Assembly (NCBI RefSeq): GCF_004135385.1 | Contig: NZ_CP035493.1 | Location: 310,001 to 374,000 of the forward strand | Reading direction: 5' to 3' | DNA: 64,000 nucleotides | Origin: Xylanimonas protaetiae | GTDB taxonomy: Bacteria; Actinomycetota; Actinomycetes; Actinomycetales; Cellulomonadaceae | Shown here: piece after piece, positions 1 to 8,459 of the stretch | Layout of the letters: each line of letters begins with the position of its first letter | Position numbering within the stretch: position 1 is the stretch's first letter | Translations under genes and position numbers: made by a program | The notes under the pieces: model-generated | What the model was told of the DNA's origin: nothing | Databases searched by the model: none | The model's input: only the letters and a program-made list of their open reading frames with translations

Positions 1-11
1 CGTCCGGCGCG

Positions 12-1298
12 TCAGGGCCTCAGAGCCGCGTCGAGCGCCGGGGCGAGGTCGCCGCGGGACGCGACGACGACGTCGTCGAGCCCCAGCCACGCGGCCATCG
101 TGCGCAGCTCCGACGCGAGCCGCCCCGCCGTCGCGGGCGTCGACCACGGCTCGGCGTGCGCGGCCTGGACGCGCAGCACGCCGGCCTGCCGGTCGGCCTT
201 GAGGTCGAGGCGCGCGGTGACGCGCTCGTCCTCGAGGAACGGCAGCACGTAGTAGCCGTACTGCCGCTTGGCCGCGGGGGTGTAGATCTCGATGCGGTAC
301 GTGGTGCCGAAGAGCTCCTCGAGGCGCGAGCGCTCGAAGACGAGCGGGTCGAACGGGCTCAGGAGCGCCGCACCCGTGGCCCGGCGCGGGAGGGCCGCGT
401 CGCGGTGCCGGTACCAGGGGCCGCGCAGGCCCTCGACGTCGACCGGGACGAGCACGCCGTCCTCGACGAGCTCGGCGACCGCGGCGGGCAGGAGGGTCTT
501 GGTGACGCCGCGGAGGAGACGGAAGTAGTCGCGCAGGTCGCGGGGTGTGGCGATGCCGTGGGCGCGGGCGGAGATCTCGACGAGGCGCCGGATCGCCTCG
601 CCGTCGGAGACGGGCGGCGCCTCGACCACGTCGCGCGGCAGCGCCCGCGCGGCCAGGTCGTAGCGGCGCTCGAACTGCGCCGTGCGCCCGGCCGAGACGG
701 CCTCGCCCGTGAAGAACAGGTACTCCAGGACCCGCTTCCCGGCGGTCCAGTTCCAGCCCCACTCGTCGTTCGTGCGGCGGCCCGGCCCGCCGCGCGCCTC
801 GAGCTCGACGTGCACCTGGGCCGCCGTGACCGGCCCCCGCTCCGCGAGGATCTCGCGCACGGCCGCGAGCTCGCCGGGGTGCTCCTCGGCCGCCCGGCTG
901 ATCGCCCCCCACGCGTGGTCGCGCACCGCGCGGCGCCGCCACTCGAGCAGCGGCCACGTCTCGACGGGCACGAACGACGCCTCGTGCGCCCACGCCTCGA
1001 CGAGCCGTCGCGGGGTGCGCGAGTGCAGCCGGTCGAGCAGCCCGACGTCGTACGGCCCGAGCCGCGAGTACAGCGGCATGAGGTGCGCGCGGGCGAGCAC
1101 GTTCACGGAGTCGATCTGGAGCAGCCCGAGCCGGCGCACGGCCGCGGTGACCTGCCGGAACCCCGGCTCGACGGCGGGCCGCTCGCGGTGCAGCCCCTGC
1201 GCCGCGAGCGCCGCGCGGCGCGCCTGGGACAGGGAGAGGCGCTCGGCGCGCGGGGTCGCGCGCCGAGCGCCTCGGTCGACGTCGATGGTGGTGGTCAC
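12..1298 (-). CDS. winged-helix DNA glycosylase, AlkX/YcaQ family
   Basis: The 428-residue protein resembles the HTH_42 (AlkZ/YcaQ) family of monofunctional glycosylases that excise alkylated bases or unhook interstrand crosslinks. A Q-I-D tripeptide at residues 61-63 matches the QxD catalytic motif of the YcaQ/AlkX branch (family knowledge). Family-like stretches follow it, with RAHLMPLYSRLGPYD near residue 70 and EAWAHEASFVP near residue 102. Length is normal. The GTG start at 1298 lacks a clear ribosome binding site, so the true start may be slightly downstream, before LSLSQARR. It lies 31 nt downstream of hpf on the same strand and is probably co-transcribed. In mycobacteria secA follows hpf, so this gene marks a break in that order. 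Confidence 0.8.
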   Translation of the reverse strand: MTTTIDVDRGARRATPRAERLSLSQARRAALAAQGLHRERPAVEPGFRQVTAAVRRLGLLQIDSVNVLARAHLMPLYSRLGPYDVGLLDRLHSRTPRRLVEAWAHEASFVPVETWPLLEWRRRAVRDHAWGAISRAAEEHPGELAAVREILAERGPVTAAQVHVELEARGGPGRRTNDEWGWNWTAGKRVLEYLFFTGEAVSAGRTAQFERRYDLAARALPRDVVEAPPVSDGEAIRRLVEISARAHGIATPRDLRDYFRLLRGVTKTLLPAAVAELVEDGVLVPVDVEGLRGPWYRHRDAALPRRATGAALLSPFDPLVFERSRLEELFGTTYRIEIYTPAAKRQYGYYVLPFLEDERVTARLDLKADRQAGVLRVQAAHAEPWSTPATAGRLASELRTMAAWLGLDDVVVASRGDLAPALDAALRP

Positions 1299-1329
1299 CG
1301 GTCCAGCATGCTCGGCGCCACCGACAGGC

Positions 1330-1983
1330 TCACGTCAGGCTCGTGACCGGCAGCACGCCTTCGCACTGCTGGTCGAGCTGGACGACACCGTAGGTCCAGC
1401 CCTTGCGCTTGTAGACGGCCGACGGTCGTGCGGTCTCCTTGTCGATGAAGAGGAAGAAGTCGTGCCCGACGAGCTCCATCTCGTAGACGGCGTCGTCGAC
1501 GGTCATCGCGTCGGCGGAGTGCAGCTTCTGGCGGATCACCACGGGCGAGTCGCCGAGCTGGTGCTCGACGGCGTCGCCGTCGGCGACGAGCGGGGTGGGC
1601 GGAGCGACGGGCTCGGGCTCGGCGGCCATGACCTCGTCGTAGGGACGCACGTCCACCGGCGCCGTCACGTACGTGCGGCGGTGGTCCTTGCGGCGGTCAC
1701 GGGTGCGGCGCAGGCGCTCGATCAGCTTGTCGATCGCGAGGTCCAGGGCGCCGTACCGGTCGTCCGCGGCGGCCTCCGCGCGGATCACGGGACCCTTGGC
1801 CCGCACCGTCAGCTCGACCCGCTCTGCGACGGCGGCGAGCTTGGGGTTGCGCTCCTTCGTGACCTCGACGTCCACGCGCTGGGCCAACGGCGACAGCTGC
1901 GTGACCTTGGTGAGCTTGTCCTCCACGTGGCGGCGGAACCGCTCCGGCACATCCGTGTGCCTACCGACGACGACGATCTCCAT
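1330..1983 (-). CDS. hpf: ribosome hibernation promoting factor, long form
   Basis: The 217-residue protein has the two-domain structure of long HPF. Residues 1-100 form the S30AE ribosome-binding domain (starts MEIVVVGRHTDVPERF). A linker leads to the C-terminal dimerisation domain (about 150-215, with ELVGHDFFLFIDKET and YKRKGWTYGVV). It binds the decoding centre of idle 70S ribosomes and promotes 100S dimers. The open frame extends 34 codons upstream, but ATG 1983 is chosen because a GGGAG Shine-Dalgarno sits about 7 nt upstream and family members start at this sequence. It has its own candidate promoter in the 198-nt gap below comF, with a long structured leader. Confidence 0.93.
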   Translation of the reverse strand: MEIVVVGRHTDVPERFRRHVEDKLTKVTQLSPLAQRVDVEVTKERNPKLAAVAERVELTVRAKGPVIRAEAAADDRYGALDLAIDKLIERLRRTRDRRKDHRRTYVTAPVDVRPYDEVMAAEPEPVAPPTPLVADGDAVEHQLGDSPVVIRQKLHSADAMTVDDAVYEMELVGHDFFLFIDKETARPSAVYKRKGWTYGVVQLDQQCEGVLPVTSLT

Positions 1984-1985
1984 CG

Positions 1986-2010
1986 TGTGCTCCCTTCCTC
2001 GGGAGGGCAC
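1986..2010 (-). promoter_or_regulatory. hairpin masking the hpf ribosome binding site
   Basis: GTGCTCCC (1987-1994) can pair with GGGA (2001-2004) and GCAC (2007-2010), leaving a two-base bulge and a six-base loop. In the transcript this places the hpf Shine-Dalgarno in a stem. A second stem (2005-2014 with 2019-2028, one mismatch) competes for part of the same sequence. Regulatory function is inference. Confidence 0.35.
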
Positions 2011-2043
2011 CCGCCTCCGCGGGCGCCCGGTGTGCTCTTCGAT

Positions 2044-2065
2044 GGCATCCGTGACCACGGATGCC
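2044..2065. repeat. perfect 10-bp inverted repeat in the hpf leader
   Basis: GGCATCCGTG and CACGGATGCC are separated by only AC. The repeat lies between the candidate hpf -10 and the start codon, so it could fold in the leader or be an operator. Nothing else in the window matches it. Confidence 0.5.
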
Positions 2066-2149
2066 GATGACGGCACCACCTCCAAGACGCGCCCGGAAAC
2101 CGGGCCTGCGGCGGCCCGAGAGCGGTTCTGACGCCCTCGGTGAGCCCTC

Positions 2150-2155
2150 AGACTA
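2150..2155 (-). promoter_or_regulatory. candidate -10 of hpf
   Basis: TAGTCT on the minus strand lies between comF and hpf. A TTGCGG sits 15 nt further upstream, which is a weak -35 with short spacing. It would give a leader of about 160 nt. Confidence 0.35.
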
Positions 2156-2181
2156 GACCCGGTCCTGGCTCCGCAACACCG

Positions 2182-2943
2182 CTACGGCGGCCTTGGCGCG
2201 AACGGATCCCCGGGCCGCCCCGACGCGGCCCTCCGGCGTCGCGCGGAGTCGCCCGGCGGCGGCGTCGCGGCCAGCACGAACGCCCCGACGACGTCGACGC
2301 CGGCGGCCTCGAGGGCCCGCTCGGCGACGGCCAGCGTCGCGCCCGTGGTGACGACGTCGTCGACCAGCAGGCAGGCGCCGCGCGGCGGCCGTCCGGCGGC
2401 CCGCGCGAGCGCGCGCCCGTCGACGCGCACGGCCACGTTCCCGCCGCGGGCGCGCGCGCCGAGGCCCACCTGGTCCGTGCCGCGCACGCGCCGCAGCGCG
2501 GGAGCCGGGACTCCCCCCACGGCGCCGGCGACGGCGCGCGCCACGGGCGTCAGGTGCTCGCGCGCACGGGCCCGTCGCGACGCCGCGCTCGACGGCGCCG
2601 GCACCACGAGCAGCGGCCGCTCCCCGACGGCGTGCGCGAGCGCGTCCCGCAGCCCGGCCGCGCCACGCGCGGCCGCGGGCCCGAGCAGCCCGTCGAGGTC
2701 GGCCCGCCCGCGGTCCTTCCACGCGACGACGACGCCGCGGACCGGGCCCTCGTACCGGGCGAGCGCCCACACGGGCAGCGCTCCGACGCCGTCGAGCCGG
2801 TCGAGGCGCGGGACGTCCGCCTCGACGCGGGCGGGCGCGCCTGCGAGCAGGGACGCGCACGCGGCGCACCAGCGCACGTCGGGTGCCCCGCAGCCGGGGC
2901 AGGCGACGGGGACCAGCAGGCGGGCGAGCTCTCGCAAGGGCAC
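2182..2943 (-). CDS. ComF-like phosphoribosyltransferase family protein
   Basis: The 253-residue protein has an N-terminal zinc-ribbon-like four-cysteine cluster (C15, C18, C26, C29) and a C-terminal type I phosphoribosyltransferase fold. The PRPP-binding motif CLLVDDVVTTGAT is at residues 191-203. This is the ComF/GntX family; its members are linked to DNA uptake in naturally competent bacteria, and the biochemical role here is unknown. The start is GTG. It sits 66 nt downstream of lpqB, the same order as the lpqB-Rv3242c region in mycobacteria. Confidence 0.85.
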   Translation of the reverse strand: MPLRELARLLVPVACPGCGAPDVRWCAACASLLAGAPARVEADVPRLDRLDGVGALPVWALARYEGPVRGVVVAWKDRGRADLDGLLGPAAARGAAGLRDALAHAVGERPLLVVPAPSSAASRRARAREHLTPVARAVAGAVGGVPAPALRRVRGTDQVGLGARARGGNVAVRVDGRALARAAGRPPRGACLLVDDVVTTGATLAVAERALEAAGVDVVGAFVLAATPPPGDSARRRRAASGRPGDPFAPRPP

Positions 2944-3009
2944 CGGCCCATCCTGGCGGTCCGGGCCGTGGACCGCGGACCGCCTGTGGAGGAAGGACGT
3001 CCCTGCAGG

Positions 3010-4719
3010 TCAGCCCGCGAACGCCGCGAGCTGCACGCCCGTGCCGACGACGGGCCACAGCGCTGTCGTCTGGCGCACGTGCAGCACGCCCGCGCCGTCG
3101 ATCGCGAGCAGGTCGCCGGACCCGACGGAGGCGCTGAGCCACGTCGGGTCGGAGATCCCGCCGATGCGGCGCGGCAGCCCGCCCACCGCCAGGTGCAGGC
3201 CGCCCACCCCGGCGAGGTACACCGACGTCGCGCCCGACTCGTCGCGGCTGAGGAGGGCGAGCACCGACTCCTCCTGCCAGACGGCCTGCTCGACACCGGT
3301 CACCGAGGCGCCGACCGTCACCGGGGACGCCAGCGCGGTCGGCACGCCGCGGGCGTCCCTGACGATGCCCGCGACCTGCACGGTGCTCCCGCCCTCCCCG
3401 CTCGACACGACGGCCACCCGGGCGCCCTCGGGCGACACGCGGACCGACGTCACGGTGCGCCCCTCCAGCCAGTCCACGTCGAGCGCGAAGCGGTCGCCGG
3501 CGGGCGTCACGACCACGAGCGGCCCGCCGCGGTCGCCCGTCCACACCGTGCCGACCCGGTCGATCGACGGGGGCAGCAGCCACGTGCCCGTGAGCAGCTC
3601 CGACGGGCTCTGGCCCGTCACCCGCACGAGCCGGCCCACGCCGTCGCGCACGACGACGGTGTCCCCGGCCTGGCTGACCGCGAGCGCCTGCGGGTCGAGC
3701 CCCTCGAGGTGCACCACGAGCTCGGACTGCTCGAGCGTGCGGCCCGTGACGTTCATGAGCTTGCCGCCCTGCAGCGCGACCGCCCTCCCGGGGGTGTGCG
3801 GGAGCTCCGGCACGTCCACCTCGGTCGGGACGATCGGGCCGTTGCGGTCGGACAGGACCACGTCGGCCGCGCCGCGGCCCTCGGCGAGGGTCGCGCGCAC
3901 CTGCGCCGCGAAGACGCCGCGCGCCGTCCCGGACGCCTCGGAGGCCTGGTCGGTGAGCAGGACCTGGAAGGTGCCGTCCGGCCCCTCGGTCACCGACGCC
4001 GACAGCCCCGTGCCCACCGGCAGCATGGCCGACGCCGCCCCGGCCAGGTACTCGGGCGGCCCGGCGAGCAGCTGCTGGACGGCGCTCGTGCGCCACGTCG
4101 TCTGCGGGAACCAGCGCACGTCCGGCACCCAGGACCTCAGGTCCGGCGTCGGGAAGTAGAGCGTCGTCACGTGGAACGTCGAGCCGAACGTCGGCGACGG
4201 CACCATGAGGCCGTCGTCGAGGTGGGAGATGCGCCACTGCCCGCCCTCGCGCGCCAGCTCGAACGTGGTCTCCACGCCGCCCTGCTCCTCGCTGAACACG
4301 CCGCGCTCGTCGAGCGACGCGACCACGGTGGCGCTGGCGTGCACCACCACGCGGTCGGACGTCGGGTCCGAGCCGTCGGCGAGGACGGGCTGCGGCAGCA
4401 CGTCGGTCACGAGCACGCGGCTGCTCGGCGACCACGTCTCGGCGGCACTCTTCGTCAGGTACTCGCGCGCGACGGCGAACGACGCCGCCGACGTCGGCCC
4501 CGCCTGGGTGGCGCGCAGGAAGCCCCGGACGATCGCCTCGGGATCGGCGTCGGCGGTGGGCCCGAACGCGATCTGGCCGAAGTCGCCGGTGCGCGGGACG
4601 TCGTCGCCGCCCTGGTTGACGGCGCCCGAGACGGGCATGGACGCGCAGCCGGCCAGGACGGCGACGGCGAGCGCCGCGACGGCCGCCGCGGCGGTGCGGG
4701 CTCGCGTGCGCAGGCTCAC
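3010..4719 (-). CDS. lpqB: lipoprotein LpqB, MtrAB accessory
   Basis: The 569-residue protein starts with a lipoprotein signal peptide: Arg-rich n-region, hydrophobic core, and lipobox LAGC with the modified cysteine at residue 25. A GerMN-like domain follows at roughly 50-300, then a C-terminal beta-propeller-like LpqB domain. In mycobacteria LpqB contacts the MtrB sensor outside the membrane and modulates it (known for the family). The open frame continues far upstream through mtrB. The GTG at 4719 is chosen because it begins the signal peptide, has GGAGG 8 nt upstream, and overlaps the mtrB stop as GTGA, so the two genes are translationally coupled. Confidence 0.93.
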   Translation of the reverse strand: MSLRTRARTAAAAVAALAVAVLAGCASMPVSGAVNQGGDDVPRTGDFGQIAFGPTADADPEAIVRGFLRATQAGPTSAASFAVAREYLTKSAAETWSPSSRVLVTDVLPQPVLADGSDPTSDRVVVHASATVVASLDERGVFSEEQGGVETTFELAREGGQWRISHLDDGLMVPSPTFGSTFHVTTLYFPTPDLRSWVPDVRWFPQTTWRTSAVQQLLAGPPEYLAGAASAMLPVGTGLSASVTEGPDGTFQVLLTDQASEASGTARGVFAAQVRATLAEGRGAADVVLSDRNGPIVPTEVDVPELPHTPGRAVALQGGKLMNVTGRTLEQSELVVHLEGLDPQALAVSQAGDTVVVRDGVGRLVRVTGQSPSELLTGTWLLPPSIDRVGTVWTGDRGGPLVVVTPAGDRFALDVDWLEGRTVTSVRVSPEGARVAVVSSGEGGSTVQVAGIVRDARGVPTALASPVTVGASVTGVEQAVWQEESVLALLSRDESGATSVYLAGVGGLHLAVGGLPRRIGGISDPTWLSASVGSGDLLAIDGAGVLHVRQTTALWPVVGTGVQLAAFAG

Positions 4720-6464
4720 CGGCGTACCTCCAGGCCGCTGGTCGTCGGGCCGGGCACGGAGGCGCCCGGGATCGGGTCGGCCGGCACCTCGGCCAGGTCG
4801 GGGATCGCCGTCGGCGAGGCGCCCGCGGCGGGCAGGACGACGGGGATCTGCCCGGTGGGCAGGCCGTGCATGGCCCGCGCCTCCGGCACGAGCGGCAGCG
4901 GCGGGTCCTCGACCGAGAGGCCGGCCCGGCGCGGCAGCGTGAGCCGGAAGCTCGCCCCGTGCCCCGGCTTGCCCCAGGCCTCGAGCCGCCCCGCGTGCAG
5001 GTGGGCGTCCTCGAGCGAGATCGCCAGCCCCAGCCCGGTCCCGCCCGTGGTGCGGGCCCGCGCCGGGTCGGCGCGCCAGAACCGGTCGAACACGTGGGCG
5101 ACCTCGTCGGGCGTCATGCCGATGCCGTGGTCGCGCACGACGACGGCGACGGCGGCCGGGCTCGCCCCGACGGTCAGCTCGACGGGCTTGCCCTCGGCGT
5201 GCTCGATGGCGTTGGTGACGAGGTTGCGCAGGATGCGCTCGACGCGGCGGCGGTCGATGTCGGCGACCGCGGGCTCCTCGGGCATCGTGACGGAGAGGAA
5301 CACGCCCTTGCGCTCGGCGAGCGGCGTCGCGGTGTCGACGACGCCGAACACGATGCTCTCCAGGTCGCACTGCTCGACGTCGAGCACGGCGGCGCCGGCG
5401 TCGAACCGGGAGATCTCCAGCAGGTCGGCCAGGAGCTCCTCGAAGCGGTCGAGCTGCGTCTGGAGCACCTCCGCGGACCGCCGGGCCACCGGGTCGAGCT
5501 CGTCGCGCGAGGCGTGGATGAGCTCGCCCGCGATGCGGATCGTCGTCAGCGGCGTGCGCAGCTCGTGCGAGACGTCGGAGACGAAGCGGCGCTGCGCCGT
5601 GGAGAGCTCCTCCATGCGCCGGATCTGGTCCTGGAGGCTGGCGGCCATCTCGTTGAACGAGCGGGCCAGCGTGGCCATCTCGTCGTACCCCTTGCCCGGC
5701 ATGCGCTCGGCCAGGTGCCCGTCCGCGAGGCGCGCGGCCGTGGCCGCGGCGCGCCGCACCGGCGTGACCGCCTGGCGTGTGACCAGCCACGTGATGATGC
5801 CGATGAGCGCGAGGATGGCGAAGCCGCCGACCAGCAGGGTGCGCTGCACGAACCGCAGCGTCTCCTGCTCGGGCTGCAGCGAGTACAGCGTGTACAGCCC
5901 GTAGCGCCCCGCCGTCGGCACCTCGACCTGCGCGCCGAAGACGACGCCCGGCTCGTCGACGCCCGACTCCGTGACCGACGCCGGGATGCGCACGGACTGC
6001 CACACCTGACGGTTGGCGTCGAGCGTGGCCTTCTCCAGCTCGGGTGAGACGAGCTCGACCATGCCCTGGAACGAGAACGTGCCGTTGATCGCTGCGGGGC
6101 CGTCGCCGGCGGGGAGCAGCATCGACCCGCGAGCCCCGGTGGCGCCGTTGCGGCTCGGCTCGACGAGCGTGTTGGCCAGCGCCTGGACCTCGGCGAACGA
6201 CGTCGCGGGCGACGACTGGAACTGGTCGCGCACCCAGGCCGCGGAGCGGCCCGCCTCCACGTCGAGCTGCTGCACGCGCCGCTCGAACAGCCCGTCACGC
6301 ACCGACGACGACAGGAACCCGCCCAGCAGGGCGACGGCGACGACGCCCACCGCGAGCGCCGAGGTGACGACGCGCGCCTGCATCGAGGAGCGCCACCGGT
6401 GCACGGCGCCCCGGGACCCGCGGCCGACGACGGCGGCGACCTGCCGCCACAGCGCAGCGATCAC
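4716..6464 (-). CDS. mtrB: sensor histidine kinase MtrB
   Basis: The 582-residue protein has a short cytoplasmic start, TM1 about 33-54, an extracellular sensor region to about 205, TM2 about 209-229, and a HAMP linker. The HisKA dimerisation helix has the phospho-accepting His300 in VSDVSHELRTPLTTIR. The HATPase domain shows NLVTNAIEHA, DHGIGM and TGGTGLGLAIS. It phosphorylates MtrA to control cell-wall remodelling and division. A Pro-rich cytoplasmic tail follows. The start is GTG, 7 nt after the mtrA stop, with no strong Shine-Dalgarno; Met28 just before TM1 is an alternative. Confidence 0.94.
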   Translation of the reverse strand: MIAALWRQVAAVVGRGSRGAVHRWRSSMQARVVTSALAVGVVAVALLGGFLSSSVRDGLFERRVQQLDVEAGRSAAWVRDQFQSSPATSFAEVQALANTLVEPSRNGATGARGSMLLPAGDGPAAINGTFSFQGMVELVSPELEKATLDANRQVWQSVRIPASVTESGVDEPGVVFGAQVEVPTAGRYGLYTLYSLQPEQETLRFVQRTLLVGGFAILALIGIITWLVTRQAVTPVRRAAATAARLADGHLAERMPGKGYDEMATLARSFNEMAASLQDQIRRMEELSTAQRRFVSDVSHELRTPLTTIRIAGELIHASRDELDPVARRSAEVLQTQLDRFEELLADLLEISRFDAGAAVLDVEQCDLESIVFGVVDTATPLAERKGVFLSVTMPEEPAVADIDRRRVERILRNLVTNAIEHAEGKPVELTVGASPAAVAVVVRDHGIGMTPDEVAHVFDRFWRADPARARTTGGTGLGLAISLEDAHLHAGRLEAWGKPGHGASFRLTLPRRAGLSVEDPPLPLVPEARAMHGLPTGQIPVVLPAAGASPTAIPDLAEVPADPIPGASVPGPTTSGLEVRR

Positions 6465-6471
6465 GGCGCGA

Positions 6472-7152
6472 TCACCGCGGTGCGCCCGCCTTGTATCCGA
6501 CGCCGCGGACCGTCAGGACGATCTCCGGGTTCTCCGGGTCGCGCTCGACCTTGGAGCGCAGGCGCTGCACGTGGACGTTGACGAGGCGCGTGTCGGCCGC
6601 GTGCCGGTAGCCCCAGACCTTCTCGAGCAGTACCTCGCGTGTGAACACCTGCCACGGCTTGCGGGCGAGGGCCACCAGCAGGTCGAACTCGAGCGGGGTG
6701 AGGCTGATGCGCACGCCGGACCGCGTCACGGTGTGCCCGGTGACGTCGATCTCGAGGTCGCCGACGAGGAGCCGCTCGGGGCCCGTCTCCTGAGTGTTGC
6801 GCAGCCGCGCGCGGATGCGCGCCACCAGCTCCTTGGGCTTGAACGGCTTGGGCACGTAGTCGTCGGCGCCCGACTCGAGGCCCTGGACGACGTCGACCGT
6901 GTCGGACTTGGCCGTGAGCATGATGATCGGCACGCCGGACTCCGCGCGGATCTCGCGGCACACCTGCGTCCCGTCCTTGCCGGGCAGCATCAGGTCGAGC
7001 AGCACCAGGTCGGGCTGGGCGGACCGGAACGCCGCGAGGGCGCCGTCGCCGTCGGTGCAGAAGACCGGATCGAACCCCTCGGTGCGGAGCACGATGCCGA
7101 TCATCTCGGCCAGCGCGGTGTCGTCATCGACCACAAGGACACGGGACTTCAT
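6472..7152 (-). CDS. mtrA: response regulator MtrA
   Basis: The 226-residue OmpR/PhoB-class regulator has a receiver domain at 1-115 with acidic residues near D10-D11, phospho-acceptor D53 in LLDLMLPG, and the conserved lysine in LTAKSD. The winged-helix DNA-binding domain is at 130-226 (LTPLEFDLLVALARKPWQVFTR, then VHVQRLRSKVE). The open frame extends 47 codons further upstream without family similarity, so ATG 7152 is used. It is the first gene of mtrA-mtrB-lpqB and diverges from the 7253 operon across 100 nt. Confidence 0.95.
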   Translation of the reverse strand: MKSRVLVVDDDTALAEMIGIVLRTEGFDPVFCTDGDGALAAFRSAQPDLVLLDLMLPGKDGTQVCREIRAESGVPIIMLTAKSDTVDVVQGLESGADDYVPKPFKPKELVARIRARLRNTQETGPERLLVGDLEIDVTGHTVTRSGVRISLTPLEFDLLVALARKPWQVFTREVLLEKVWGYRHAADTRLVNVHVQRLRSKVERDPENPEIVLTVRGVGYKAGAPR

Positions 7153-7211
7153 GCGCCCAGTCTGCCAGTCGGAACGTGTGGATGGCGGGCCTGTGACCAG
7201 GCCGGGCGCGC

Positions 7212-7217
7212 TATCGT
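7212..7217 (+). promoter_or_regulatory. candidate -10 of the 7253 operon
   Basis: TATCGT in the mtrA/7253 divergent gap would start transcription near 7224, giving a short leader that contains the GGGGAGA ribosome binding site. No clear -35 is visible. Confidence 0.35.
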
Positions 7218-7252
7218 GGCCGGACCGACCGCCCAGCCCATGCGGGGAGATC

Positions 7253-8455
7253 ATGAGCACGCCCGAGCAGCCCGGCCCTGACCGTCCCGACACGACACCA
7301 CCGGTGCCCCCGGTCGACCCTGTCGCGCCCGTCCCCCCGCCGTCGTCCGGATGGGGGGAGACGCCCCGCTACGGCCAGTACGGGCAGCCCCAGTACGGGC
7401 AGCAGCCCCGGTACGGCCACCCCGGCCCCGTGCCCCCGCAGCCGGCGCCGACGCCGTACGGGTCGCTGCCCGGCGCCCCGTACCGCCCGGCGGCCGTCAA
7501 GCCGGGCATCGTGCCGCTGCGTCCCCTGACGCTGGGCGAGATCTACGACGGCGCCTTCAGCGCGGTGCGGCACAACCCGGCGGTGATGCTGGGGCTCGCG
7601 ACGCTCGTGCTCCTCGTCGCGACGGTGGTCGGCGTCCTGGTCGGCCAGCTGCTCGTGCCCGCGTTCACGGGGGTGCTGGGCCCGCTTTTCGACGACCCGG
7701 AGCTGCGGGACGCCGGCGCCTCGTTCGGGTTCACCGCGGGCAGCATGGCGCAGATCTACGGCTCGGCGTCGGGGCTCGGGCTCACGACGCTGCTGGCCGG
7801 GCCGGTGGTCAACGGCGTCCTGACCGTGTCGATCAGCCGGTCGGTGCTCGGTGACAAGGCCACCGTGCGCCAGGTGTGGGCCCGCGTCGCGCCCCGCGCC
7901 TGGGTGCTCATCGGGTGGTCGCTGCTCCAGGCTCTCGGCCTGCTCGTCGTGGGCCTCGTGCTGGTGCTGGCCGTCGTCGCCATCGTGGTCGCGGTGTCCC
8001 AGGTCTCGGGCGGCGCCGCGGCGCTCGTCGGGATCGTGCTCGGCCTCGGCGCGCTCGCCGTCCTGCTGTGGCTCTTCGTCCGCCTGCTGCTCGTGCCGCC
8101 GGCCCTCGCGCTCGAGGGCGCTCGGCTCGGCGCGACGGTCCGGCGCGCGTGGCTGCTGACGCGCGGCTCGTTCTGGCGCACGCTCGGCATCTACCTGCTC
8201 GCGAGCATCATCGTCGGGTTCATCGCCCAGGTGATCTCCGTGCCCGTCTCGTTCGTCGCGGGCGCCTTCGGGGCGGCCGACCCGGGCGCGACGATGGGCG
8301 CCGCCCTCGTGCTCTCGATCGTCGTCGGGGTGGTCACCGCGGCGATCCAGACGATCTTCCTGGCCGGGGTCACCGCGCTGCTCTACATCGACCTGCGCAT
8401 GCGGCGCGAGGGGCTGGACGTCCAGCTCACGGCCGCCGCGGCCGAGCGGGGCTAG
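7253..8455 (+). CDS. polytopic membrane protein, GP-PDE membrane-domain-like
   Basis: The 400-residue protein has a cytoplasmic Pro/Gln/Tyr/Gly-rich N-terminus (about 1-75, imperfect YGQ-type repeats). Roughly six hydrophobic segments follow, in the style of the glycerophosphoryl diester phosphodiesterase membrane domain (IVPLRPLTLGEIYDGAFSAVRHNPAVML is the family-like entry segment, about residues 84-111). No phosphodiesterase catalytic domain is present. GGGGAGA just before ATG 7253 fixes the start. It heads an operon with the DUF4129, DUF4350, MoxR and DUF58 genes. Function unknown. Confidence 0.75.
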   Translation: MSTPEQPGPDRPDTTPPVPPVDPVAPVPPPSSGWGETPRYGQYGQPQYGQQPRYGHPGPVPPQPAPTPYGSLPGAPYRPAAVKPGIVPLRPLTLGEIYDGAFSAVRHNPAVMLGLATLVLLVATVVGVLVGQLLVPAFTGVLGPLFDDPELRDAGASFGFTAGSMAQIYGSASGLGLTTLLAGPVVNGVLTVSISRSVLGDKATVRQVWARVAPRAWVLIGWSLLQALGLLVVGLVLVLAVVAIVVAVSQVSGGAAALVGIVLGLGALAVLLWLFVRLLLVPPALALEGARLGATVRRAWLLTRGSFWRTLGIYLLASIIVGFIAQVISVPVSFVAGAFGAADPGATMGAALVLSIVVGVVTAAIQTIFLAGVTALLYIDLRMRREGLDVQLTAAAAERG

Positions 8456-8459
8456 CCCG

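Noticed and set aside
2140-5904. 1254-codon open frame on the plus strand opposite comF, lpqB and mtrB
   Set aside because: High-GC shadow frame: Arg/Pro/Gly-rich translation with no motifs, antisense to well-recognised genes.
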